From JASGCP01 sp965263285 (GTDB taxonomy: Bacteria; Bacteroidota; Bacteroidia; Chitinophagales; Chitinophagaceae), in NCBI GenBank assembly GCA_965263285.1, contig CBDHHD010000016.1, positions 682,001-746,000 of the forward strand: a DNA stretch of 64,000 bases, given 5' to 3'. Both the position numbers and the translations under genes were made by a program. The notes under the pieces are model-generated. The model saw only the letters and a list, made by a program, of their open reading frames with translations. It had not been told where the DNA came from and did not search any database. How positions within the stretch are numbered: the first letter of the stretch is position 1; every line of letters begins with the position of its first letter. Of this stretch, positions 26,945-34,777 are shown piece by piece.

Positions 26945-28663
26945 TCATTTACTCTCTCCCAATAACGCATATTTCCTCGCCTCAGCTTCCTTCCCAATAG
27001 ACGCATATAGCTTTGACAATAATATATAACTATTTGACAAATTAGGATTTTTAAACATGAGAGGAATAGGAAAATTATTATTCAAATTACTAATGGCACT
27101 GGTATCAAATTGATATTGATAAGGTTGCTCTTTAATACTATTTTCAGTTTTAAGGTAATTAATCCATTTCTTCAAATACGCAATACTTACCTCTAATTTA
27201 TAATGATGCGTAAAAGCAATATTAGCCAAATAATAGTATTCAACAGGATGAGGAGGTGAAATAGATTCTATATTTTGGTATGCATTTTCATAATTAAAAT
27301 CACTAACATATAAGTTAATAAGAGGAATATATAATTTATTAATAATATTCACATCCAAAACATTATTTCCCAAAACACTCGTATATATATGATAATCCTT
27401 ATAATTAGATTGAGGAATTTGAGCAATGGCTCTTTTATAAAGTTTTATAGCTTCTTCGTCATACCCTATAAGTACGGAATAAAAATGAGCAATAAAAGCT
27501 AAATATGCAATAGTATGAGGTGCATTTTCTTGATAATAGTCAAGTACCTTTTTCTCTTGTATCGTATCTTGATATATCGCTCTTGGCTCAAGAGTAGCAG
27601 CTGCAAGAATATAAATACTTATATCCATATCCATATCATATTTTTTCCAACATTGTTTTACAGAATTAAACCACAAAGGAGGCGTTGCACTACTATCAAT
27701 TGTCTTGCCATACTCAAAACCAAAAGTAATAGGATGCCATAACTGAGATTGCCATACTATTTTTACATAGTCCTTATATATATAATCCATTGCCTTAGCA
27801 AAAGCGTAGGGCGCCATATCAGCATCATGTTCAGGACTCTCATTTTCTATATCTAAACAAACATTCACACGATTACTATGAATAGATTGCAAACTATCAT
27901 ATATCGACTGTGCATAATGCTTAGAACCAAAATTATCTCCAGTACCAGAAACCAAATATAGCGTAAATTGATAGTTGCTGTCTTCACTAAGACACTGGCG
28001 AATATATTTGGTTTGAAAAAAATCCCCTAAAGGAATATAAGAATAAGGTAATTTAAAATTAGGGTATGCCTCATAAGGCACATAATTATCTTTTGTAGCC
28101 AATGTATTCGCAGGAGTAAACAAAACAAAAGCATTAAATAACTTTGTATGTTTCATTAAATAGATAGCATACTTAGAAGGATCATAATGTGTATTCACTA
28201 CTAATGTTTTAAACGAAGCTGTATGATAGCGTTGTTGAATATAAGGAATTAACTCCTGCGTAAAATAATCATTAAATAAGACAGCCGACTTGCCAAAATA
28301 CGCATCTGTAGAATCGTTATATATATCTATATTGTTATTGTTTACACTAACAAAAATAGTAGGTGGCAATAGCCCATTATATGTTTTATGAACAATATTA
28401 TAGATATACAACTCTGGAAAATTGTTATTCAGCAAATAGATAACTTGAAACTTTACATTAGAATAGCTATCAAAATTAAAGGGCAAGTACACATCCACAA
28501 TCTTTCTATTATCTTCTTTTGTATAGTATTTTGAATAGATAGTATCTTTCTTTAATTGATAATAATCTCTATCTGCCACCCTGCCTTTGAAACCTTGGGC
28601 ATGCTGTTGTACAAAAATTAATATGCCTGTCAATAGCAAAAAAATATTTTTAATAGATAACAT
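26945..28663 (-). CDS. Exported alpha/beta-hydrolase-like protein with TPR tail, copy 1
   Basis: The ATG at 28663 starts a 572-aa protein with a signal peptide (MLSIKNIFLLLTGILIFVQQHA). Residues about 30-310 resemble the putative esterase family (VDVYLPFNFD, QVIYLLNN, PPTIFVSV). A TPR-like helical region follows at about 400-570. The nucleophile position reads VVNTHYDPSKY, without the GxSxG serine, while the late histidine in PEHDAD remains. It is probably exported and acts on, or binds, the peptide product; hydrolysis is doubtful. The C-terminal 110 residues are nearly identical to copy 2, whereas the rest has clearly diverged. Longer in-frame starts up to 28801 overlap a precursor gene and are rejected. 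Confidence 0.85.
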   Translation of the reverse strand: MLSIKNIFLLLTGILIFVQQHAQGFKGRVADRDYYQLKKDTIYSKYYTKEDNRKIVDVYLPFNFDSYSNVKFQVIYLLNNNFPELYIYNIVHKTYNGLLPPTIFVSVNNNNIDIYNDSTDAYFGKSAVLFNDYFTQELIPYIQQRYHTASFKTLVVNTHYDPSKYAIYLMKHTKLFNAFVLFTPANTLATKDNYVPYEAYPNFKLPYSYIPLGDFFQTKYIRQCLSEDSNYQFTLYLVSGTGDNFGSKHYAQSIYDSLQSIHSNRVNVCLDIENESPEHDADMAPYAFAKAMDYIYKDYVKIVWQSQLWHPITFGFEYGKTIDSSATPPLWFNSVKQCWKKYDMDMDISIYILAAATLEPRAIYQDTIQEKKVLDYYQENAPHTIAYLAFIAHFYSVLIGYDEEAIKLYKRAIAQIPQSNYKDYHIYTSVLGNNVLDVNIINKLYIPLINLYVSDFNYENAYQNIESISPPHPVEYYYLANIAFTHHYKLEVSIAYLKKWINYLKTENSIKEQPYQYQFDTSAISNLNNNFPIPLMFKNPNLSNSYILLSKLYASIGKEAEARKYALLGESK

Positions 28664-28754
28664 GATTAGAATTTTTAAAATGTATATAACAAATAAAAAC
28701 ATATCATAAAAAGGCACCTGCATATATTTACAAGTAACTTTTGCTATAGATATT

Positions 28755-28916
28755 TTATATATCTTCTCCCTTGTCATTCTTATCCCCTTCAGTTCCTCCA
28801 TTTACTTCTCTCGCCATGCATACAATCGTTCCTCCCATAATACTATTTTTTACATTAGCAGGTATTAGATGTCTATCTTTAAATTGATCTAATGAAATTT
28901 TTGGTTTGTTTGTCAT
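28755..28916 (-). CDS. GG-type precursor peptide 1 (copy 1 locus)
   Basis: This 53-aa peptide is too short for usual gene finding. It has a leader MTNKPKISLDQFKDRHLIPA and a GG site in SIMGGTIV. The 24-residue core after GG holds Cys, Thr and a run of acidic and Lys residues (TEGDKNDKGEDI). Such a core offers Asp/Glu acceptors and Thr/Lys donors for ATP-grasp cross-links. It is 91 bases before the hydrolase-like gene. Its leader aligns with precursors 2 and 3 but is more divergent. No precursor with this core is present in copy 2. Confidence 0.85.
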   Translation of the reverse strand: MTNKPKISLDQFKDRHLIPANVKNSIMGGTIVCMAREVNGGTEGDKNDKGEDI

Positions 28917-29052
28917 AAAATAAAAATTTAGAAATTAAAAAATGAGAATAAAAGTAGCATCTAAACAATATATAGATGCTACTTTCTACAAATTTAAGGC
29001 TATAAGTTATCCTTTAGTATAGAATACAGCATTCTACTAATTCATCTGTTAA

Positions 29053-29211
29053 TTACTTACCATCATACTGATATATAAATCTTATAGGATTTGCCTTACT
29101 TCCATCACCTATAATAGTAAGCGTTCCCCCTACCAATGATTGTTGCGCTTTTGTAGGTATTACATGCTTAGCGTTAAATTGCTCTAATGAAAATTTTGGT
29201 TTCTGTGCCAT
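29053..29211 (-). CDS. GG-type precursor peptide 2 (copy 1 locus)
   Basis: This 52-aa peptide has a leader containing QKPKFSLEQFNAKHVIPT and a GG site in SLVGGT. The core has TLTIIGDGSKANPIRF followed by IYQYDGK. It has two Asp residues and Thr, Ser, Tyr and Lys donors, but far fewer acids than precursors 1 and 3. The leader is identical at DNA level to that of precursor 3 in copy 2 except for one base in codon 2. Identity stops sharply at about codon 24, where the core region begins. It is the first gene of the operon, 136 bases before precursor 1. Confidence 0.85.
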   Translation of the reverse strand: MAQKPKFSLEQFNAKHVIPTKAQQSLVGGTLTIIGDGSKANPIRFIYQYDGK

Positions 29212-29254
29212 AAATTAAAAATTAAAAGTTAAAAAATAAAATAAACCCTTTCTT

Positions 29255-29288
29255 TATCACTTGCTTTAAGGTAGATAAAACACCTTTT
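29255..29288. repeat. 34-bp direct repeat in the RiPP operon leader, unit 1
   Basis: The 34-base block starting TATCACTTGCTTTAAGGTAG recurs identically at 29573-29606. AAGGT and ACCTT inside it form a short hairpin. The two units bracket about 285 bases between the promoter and the first precursor. The same pair occurs in copy 2 at 36790-36823 and 37108-37141. Confidence 0.75.
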
Positions 29289-29572
29289 GCTCTCGTCTTA
29301 GTTAGTTGTTTTGGTTATACCTCTTTAATTATTATAGTAAACCACCTTTATCAAACATAGAAAACATTTCTTTATGAATAGAAATCAATCAAATTAGGAT
29401 TGAACAATCTATAATATATATCGTTGATATAAGTAAATTACTATTAAATAAAGTTGTGTAATAAAATTTTAAATGCTAATTGCATTTGCAACTCTATTCT
29501 AAATTAAGCTAAGACAATTTTGGTTTTCATAACATAAAATTAGATTGATGGTTATTAAAAAAAGAGAGCCAT

Positions 29573-29606
29573 TATCACTTGCTTTAAGGTAGATAAAACA
29601 CCTTTT
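29573..29606. repeat. 34-bp direct repeat in the RiPP operon leader, unit 2
   Basis: Second unit of the direct repeat at 29255-29288. It may mark an old duplication of a precursor leader region or a regulatory hairpin in the long untranslated leader. Confidence 0.75.
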
Positions 29607-29664
29607 TTTATATTCGCTTGCAAGCCAAATAGAAAAAAATTTACAAATAAACTTTATTCAAATG

Positions 29665-29696
29665 CAAAAATAGTTTAATTTTTTAAAAAAAACAAA
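29665..29696 (-). promoter_or_regulatory. Probable promoter of RiPP operon copy 1
   Basis: On the minus strand TTTG (29696-29693) is followed by a 20-base spacer and TATTTTTG (29672-29665), matching the Bacteroidota -33/-7 pattern. The first precursor starts about 450 bases downstream, so the transcript would have a long leader holding the two 34-bp repeats. Confidence 0.5.
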
Positions 29697-29736
29697 TATA
29701 TTTTGTTAATTTTTTGTTAAATAAATAATATCACTC

Positions 29737-29839
29737 TACTCTCTCCCAATAACGCATACTTCCTCACCTCATCCTCCTTACCAATAGAGACGCATATAGC
29801 TTTGACAATAATATATAACTATTTGACAAATTAGGATTT
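29737..29839 (-). pseudogene. Severed 3' end of a third hydrolase/TPR gene (copy 1)
   Basis: About 103 bases match the last part of the hydrolase-like gene (26947-27054), including the reading NPNLSNSYILLSKLYAS and then KYALLGES after a two-base shift. The match stops exactly where the IS256-like element begins. It is the tail of an earlier hydrolase gene whose body was removed. The same relic is in copy 2 at 37273-37374. Confidence 0.8.
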
Positions 29840-29913
29840 GGGATAATGGACAAATTAATGGTAAAAATCTCTAAATCCCTTTACTGTATTAGCTTTGCAG
29901 TAAATCAAAAAAA

Positions 29914-30821
29914 ATGAATAAAAAAAGTGCTCTTTTTGTGGTTCAGAAACTACAATAAAATATGGTAAATTTAAGAATTTAACTAAATGGAAATGCATTC
30001 CATGTAATAGGCAATTTACTGATTCGTCTAAATGTATTGATATTAAAAATATATGGGTAGACTATATTAGAGGTAAACAAACTTATGTTCAACTTGCCCA
30101 AAAATATAATTGTTCAACGAAAACAATACAACGAAAATTAGATACTATTAAGCCAGTTATGGAAAAAACTTTTAACAAAGTCGCTAATGTAATTATGGAT
30201 ACCACTTACTTTGGTAGAAATTTGAGACCATAAAAAAGATAGTATTTCGTCTCAGATATTACTCAAAAAATATGCTCATACAGAGACAAACTACGATTAT
30301 CTAGAAGGTGTCAAAGAAATAGTACGAAGAGGTATTTGTGTTCAATGTATTATTTGTGATGGTCGTAAGGGATTATTTAATTTATTTGGGAATATTCCGG
30401 TACAAATGTGCCAATTTCATCAAATTGCTATCATAAGAAGGTACTTAACCAAAAAACCTAAGACCCAGTGTGGCAAAGAATTACAAGAACTAACTTTATT
30501 ACTTGCAAAGAGTAATAAAGAATCATTTTCAAGCAAACTTAATGAATGGCATAAAAAATGGCATTTTTTTTTAGATGAAAGGCGAAGATATCATAATGGC
30601 AAATCAAGATTTGTCCACAAGCCTATTAGAAGCGCTTATAGAAGTTTGAAAAATCATTTACCCAACCTGTTTGTATATGAAATGTATAATCAGTTTAATG
30701 TGCCTAATACAACCAATGCTTTAGATGGGCATTTTGCAAATCTAAAAACAAATTGCGTAATCATAATGGGTTAAACATTAATCGAAGAAAAAGATTTATT
30801 GATGAATTTTTTAAAGCATAG
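29914..30821 (+). pseudogene. IS256-like transposase, frameshifted and internally damaged (copy 1)
   Basis: Across three frames the product reads as a zinc ribbon (CSFCGSETTIKYGKF ... CIPCNRQF), a helix-turn-helix (NCSTKTIQRKL), the catalytic start VIMDTTYFGR, then CDGRKGLF and CQFHQIAIIRRYL, and a C-terminal HFANLKNKLRNHNG. One A is missing in an A-run after the third codon, and another near the end (CTAAAAACAAAT). Copy 1 has further damage: after GRN the text GAGACCATAAAAA replaces ten bases or so found in copy 2. It cannot make active transposase. The first shift could be programmed, but the other lesions are not. Confidence 0.85.
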
Positions 30822-30950
30822 AATTTACATGAATAGATAATTATTGGGCTAATAGACAGAAATGTATTGCTCCCCTTTTTTTCAGCTCGTTCGTTGCGCT
30901 CACTACGCAAAAAAGGGGAGATGCAAGTTTTTTAAGGCATTGAATCTCCT

Positions 30951-31012
30951 GTGTAGCATTAACTATTGTAAAGGCAATTATATAATTGCCTTTACAATAG
31001 TTAATGCTACAC
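30951..31012. repeat. Perfect 62-bp palindrome inside the IS256-like remnant
   Basis: Two 31-base arms, starting GTGTAGCATTAACTATTGTA, are exactly complementary with no spacer. In copy 2 (38491-38551) one T has been lost from one arm, making the hairpin imperfect. Confidence 0.9.
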
Positions 31013-31373
31013 TATCGATTATCATATTATCCCTAGTAGGTTGCTCTTCAGCAGAGCCTATTTCTGTTCATATGATGAGCAAATGTAAAATAGAAATATG
31101 TATTTTTAAATCAATTCACAAAAAACACCATTAATTTATCCACTTGAACAAAACATGCTTAAAATACCATTAATTTGTCCATTACGCCACATATTAACAT
31201 TTAGTTCTTATACCCTTTTTTCTTAATACAAAAAAATACAAATAAGAAAATGATATCTAACAAAAATATGTATACTAAAGTTTTAGCCTAAACATAACCT
31301 CCAATTGACAATAAAATATAAATTATTTAGTCCCTAAATAAAATCATTTACTTAAATCATTTATTCTAGAAGT

Positions 31374-31407
31374 AAAGTATACAAAGATAAAAATCAAAGT
31401 ATACTTT
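31374..31407 (-). terminator. Inverted repeat after the Cys-rich peptide gene (copy 1)
   Basis: AAAGTATAC and GTATACTTT pair across a 16-base loop, 15 bases past the stop of the Cys-rich peptide gene on the minus strand. The stem is weak and AT-rich, so terminator function is only possible. Confidence 0.4.
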
Positions 31408-31422
31408 TATAATCTATCCTTC

Positions 31423-31644
31423 CTAATTGCAACTTTGACCACATAAATTACAAAATGCAAAATCATAACAACCTTTCTCTGCACATAAAATACCCAATGT
31501 ACTTGCAACTCGTATTATTAATAGTGCACAAGAATCAGAGAAACACCAGATTAGATTAGGGTCAGAACAATCTAATCCACCTTGTAATGACTTAAGAGAC
31601 TCTTTTGACATAATAGTACCTAAATAAGAAAATTTATTTTTCAT
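31423..31644 (-). CDS. Cys-rich GG-leader peptide (RiPP/bacteriocin-like precursor), copy 1
   Basis: The 73-aa product has a leader MKNKFSYLGTIMSKESLKSL followed by QGG, the double-glycine site of Bacteroidota natural-product precursors. The 49-aa region after GG has eight cysteines (in LDC, IWC, DSC, ILC, KGC, AFC, NLC, QSC) and several Ser/Thr. This could serve disulfides, thioethers or other modification. Its leader is of a different type from the three KP(K)-type precursors. The gene is upstream of the GRASP-with-SPASM operon but separated from it by the dead IS. No dedicated lanthionine enzyme or C39 exporter is visible in the window. Confidence 0.7.
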   Translation of the reverse strand: MKNKFSYLGTIMSKESLKSLQGGLDCSDPNLIWCFSDSCALLIIRVASTLGILCAEKGCYDFAFCNLCGQSCN

Positions 31645-31726
31645 AAGATAAGATTTTTTAAGATTAGAAAATAATTCGTTTTATATTCAATATATAAGTA
31701 AATTTATATACCATATAATTTGCACA

Positions 31727-31790
31727 AAATTATATATAAAAAATTATATATAAAAAATTTTTATATATAATTTTTTATATAATTTTTTTT
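31727..31790. repeat. AT-rich palindrome next to the hybrid repeat
   Basis: A run of TTATATATAAAAAATT units faces its complement, making an almost perfect AT palindrome of about 60 bases. The same sequence is at 39268-39328 in copy 2. It lies between the Cys-rich peptide gene and the dispersed repeat and marks the left edge of the latter. Confidence 0.65.
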
Positions 31791-32202
31791 CAGGTGCTAA
31801 GAGGTTTTTAATAAATGGCAACTACTCATGTATAGGTTCATAATCGTTTTTTATATCTTTTTCTTTCTTTTGTCTTAATACAAAAGAAAGAAAAAATCAA
31901 GCCTGCAGATAAAGAGCTACAAAACTACGGCTCGCTACGCTAGCGAGAATGAAGGGGAGGCGATTAGGTATGAATCGTTATGATGAGCTTATCCATAGGT
32001 ATCTTTTATGTACATACTTTATGCTCATCATAACGATTCATATATAAAAATTCCCGCCTCCACATTCTCGCTGGTCGCTTCTCTCACCTCGTTTTGTAAA
32101 GCTATTTATCTGAGGGCAGTCCTCATCAGATATTCCTATTATTTCCATGTTTATATGTATGTAATAATCCATGCTTCCAGCACCTCAAAAAAAGCCGTAG
32201 CC
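31783..32202 (+). repeat. Dispersed foldback repeat, copy G (hybrid junction of the duplication)
   Basis: The left part (CAGGTGCTAAGAGGTTTTT, GTCTTAATACAAAAG, short AAGAAAAAATC) matches copy H at 39.3 kb. The right part (GGAGGCGATTAGG, TTCCCGCCTCC, GTAAAGCTATTT, GCCGTAGCC) matches copy F at 21.9 kb. The switch lies in the shared stretch around the CTCGCTACGCTAGCGAG palindrome (about 31889-31950). This is the expected product of an unequal crossover between repeats F and H. Confidence 0.9.
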
Positions 32203-32384
32203 GGATAATAGACAAATAAAATATAAAATTTATACTTATATATACTCATTTTTAATAATATATTAAAATGTAAAATATTGATTATTAATTATTTACAACA
32301 TATATAAAAAATAAATATAGAATATATTAATTTTTTATTAATTTTGTATCAACGATTGTCTTTATTTCGTTTGCAGTATGAAAC

Positions 32385-32416
32385 AAAAAGAGAGTTAATA
32401 TAGCTCTCTTTTTTTT
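32385..32416. terminator. Terminator at the end of RiPP locus copy 2
   Basis: Same AGAGAG/CTCTCT hairpin with flanking A- and T-runs as at 24551-24582, about 28 bases past the full-length end of the SPASM gene. Confidence 0.65.
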
Positions 32417-32442
32417 ATATAACATCATACAATAATTTAAGT

Positions 32443-33485
32443 TTATATTGCACCTTTCTCCCATTGGCCCGTATAAGGGTCATATAAACATTTTGCTGGT
32501 TTACTATATACATTGCCTTCATCTATTGTATAAGCTCGGCAGTCAGAACAAATATATCTATACTCGCAATCTTTACAAATATGAATATCATCTTTTTTAT
32601 ATGCCATTTAGCTATAAATGATGGCAACGATACCACTTCTTTTAAAGCTGTGTTTGATATATGCCCATATTTTTCTTTCATACTTGGGCAGTTACAAATA
32701 TAACCATCTGCATCAATAGATAGTTTTTGATTTAAGCAACCATTGCGATGTGTTAATTCTGAAAAATATTGTACGCCTTTCATTTGCAAAGTAACTTCTT
32801 GAATAACACCACAATGCTGTTCAGATAATAAAGGATCAGTTAAAAAATATAACTTCCGTCCATTTGTTTCATATACTCTATCAAAAGGTGCATTATACAC
32901 ATATATATTACCCACCCATAGATAATTTTTGTGTAGATATGTCCAACTATGTATATCTATGCTATCTTTATACTGCGTTAATATATCAATATTTCTAAAG
33001 GAATACACTTCCGCTTCACAACAAGAAAAGATAGCTTGTATATAACTTACATCTATTGGCTTGTATATTCTCAATTGAATAAAAAGACATCTTAGCTCTT
33101 TTAATTGCTTAAAGATAGATAGATAATCCTGTGGCTTTTCTTTTTCATCAATAATGGCATTAGTAATCAAAAAAGGGCTATCCCATTGAAGATCTATTTC
33201 TGGGAATAGAGAAATATCATCTACAAAAGTACCCAATTCTTTTTCTAACATATAGTTTATAAAATCCATAAATACATTTATAGAATCAGCATCAATCATC
33301 TGTAATAGATCACCAAAGCGATATTCTCTCATTATATCTGCTATAGAAACAAAAGACAATGGTATAAAATGATATTCGTTTCTATTCAAATCATATACCA
33401 TGGCTCTTGTTGCTCCCTTAACTATCTTACAACAAGCAAAAATATAAAAGTATTTCTCAGCGTAGTATGTCGTATATGTATTCAT
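32443..33485 (-). pseudogene. gwsS: SPASM peptide maturase, copy 2, frameshifted in a T-run
   Basis: The copy is 1043 bases against 1044 in copy 1. One T is lost from a T7 run (T6 at about 32592-32597; T7 in copy 1 at about 24759-24765). Translation therefore leaves the frame after residue 298 and stops at 32523, giving a 320-aa product. The product keeps the CNC cysteines but loses those equivalent to 304, 307, 313, 316 and 333, so the second SPASM cluster site is destroyed. All remaining sequence to the old stop is still nearly identical to copy 1, so the lesion is recent. A read error or phase-variable slippage are the other explanations. Confidence 0.85.
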
Positions 33486-33738
33486 AAAAAGATGAAGTTT
33501 TTATTTTATTTAGCTTATCCATATCAATTATTTTAGATATTTGATGGGGGGCATATATATGATAGTACAACTCGGCTTGTATATATTTTTTACTTTCATC
33601 TCTTTCTGGAAATACAGGTTCTTTTATATCTTCCCCTGCTTCATACTCGCTTACTTCTTCTATAAAATAATAGTACAGCGGAAGTTGCTGCATGGTAGGA
33701 GAAATAGGAAGATATTTAATAGATTTTTCTACACACAT
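33457..33738 (-). CDS. 93-aa protein of the GRASP-with-SPASM operon, copy 2
   Basis: The product is identical to the 93-aa protein of copy 1, including its 29-base overlap with the SPASM gene. No family is recognised. Confidence 0.65.
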   Translation of the reverse strand: MCVEKSIKYLPISPTMQQLPLYYYFIEEVSEYEAGEDIKEPVFPERDESKKYIQAELYYHIYAPHQISKIIDMDKLNKIKTSSFYEYIYDILR

Positions 33739-33783
33739 ACAAATAAGTTTTAGTTAAAAAATATTATTACAAAATCATTTTTA

Positions 33784-34755
33784 TTATGATGAGAGATAGG
33801 TTGCTATTTTTTTCTCTAAATAGTAATTACACGGGTAGGAAGTCATACCAAATTGACCTACAGGATTTACCTCAAGAAACACATATTCTTTTTTATTGGT
33901 ATAAATCATATCAATAGATCCTGTGTTTAAACTTAAATCATTCATAAGCAACCGCAAGTTGTTTTCTATTGCTTTAGGAAGCATATAAGGAACAGATCTA
34001 TTGGGTTGTTTATAATTATACTTTCTAAAATCAACTTGCGTTTGTTTATCATTTTGAGAAAAGATAGCCATTGGATAAAATATATCTTCTAAGAAAAATA
34101 TTCTTAACTCAAATACTTTGTCTATCTTTTCTTGAAGCAACGAAGGGGCAAAAAAATCAGGCAAAGGAGCAAGTGTTTCACTGTTAATCTCCGTAGTATA
34201 GCTAATATAATGTTTGCCCTTTGCTATCTTATTTGACATAAATAATTCATCAATCGCTTTGGTAATAAAAGGCGTCTTTCTTTCTTCCAACAAAGACTCC
34301 ATTTGTTTTTTTTGTGTAACAATACAACTATAAGGCACTTGTATATTGCGTTGCTTTGCTTTTTCTAACACACATAATTTATTGATATCGCAAGTATCTT
34401 TAGCAGAAAGATATTTAATTGACTTAAGATGATAAAACAAAACAGACAAAAACTTATCAAATTCTATTTTAGTGTTGTAAGTTATATGAGTAACATCATC
34501 TTTTATAAGATGATTAGAAAAACCAAAATGGGTATAACTTAAATCATATCTCCTATACCAAATAGCTTTACACTTCAATAGATTATATTCTTTACCATCA
34601 ATAAGGAATACCAATTCTTTCTTTTCAATATAGTGATATAAGAATTGAAATTGCATTTTATCATGAATAAAAAGATAAGGTTCGCTCATGGCATCTAACC
34701 AATCCTTTATATGATAAGTAGACACATCATTATCCGTACTAATAATTAATATCAT
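33784..34755 (-). CDS. gwsG: ATP-grasp peptide maturase (graspetide-type ligase), copy 2
   Basis: This 323-aa ligase differs from copy 1 by a single residue seen (Ser for Asn in the N-terminal AMSEPYLF) and by very few silent bases. All ATP-grasp signatures are intact, including FLEVNPVGQFGMTS, so it should be active. The start at 34755 is chosen as in copy 1. It follows the hydrolase-like gene of copy 2 by 22 bases. Confidence 0.94.
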   Translation of the reverse strand: MILIISTDNDVSTYHIKDWLDAMSEPYLFIHDKMQFQFLYHYIEKKELVFLIDGKEYNLLKCKAIWYRRYDLSYTHFGFSNHLIKDDVTHITYNTKIEFDKFLSVLFYHLKSIKYLSAKDTCDINKLCVLEKAKQRNIQVPYSCIVTQKKQMESLLEERKTPFITKAIDELFMSNKIAKGKHYISYTTEINSETLAPLPDFFAPSLLQEKIDKVFELRIFFLEDIFYPMAIFSQNDKQTQVDFRKYNYKQPNRSVPYMLPKAIENNLRLLMNDLSLNTGSIDMIYTNKKEYVFLEVNPVGQFGMTSYPCNYYLEKKIATYLSS

Positions 34756-34777
34756 AATGCTAATTTTTATTATTTGA

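Larger units (their letters stand above)
29844..31184. mobile_element. Degenerate IS256-like element (variant zinc-binding type), copy 1
   Basis: The element is bounded by 20-bp inverted repeats, TAATGGACAAATTAATGGTA (29844-29863) and its complement (31165-31184). It holds a broken transposase gene, a GC-rich hairpin (30870-30920) and a perfect 62-bp palindrome (30951-31012). A lone end of the same element lies at 57312-57388. Confidence 0.85.

Noticed and set aside
28664..28801. Upstream extension of the copy 1 hydrolase-like protein to a start at 28801
   Set aside because: It would overlap precursor gene 1 in another frame and place the signal peptide in the middle. The ATG at 28663 matches the start of copy 2.
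29255..29606. Possible CRISPR array from the repeated 34-mers
   Set aside because: Only two units occur, 318 bases apart, with no regular spacers and no cas genes.
30862..31134. 90-codon open frame in the right part of the IS256-like remnant
   Set aside because: It runs through the GC-rich hairpin and the perfect palindrome, and copy 2 does not keep the frame because of the one-base loss.
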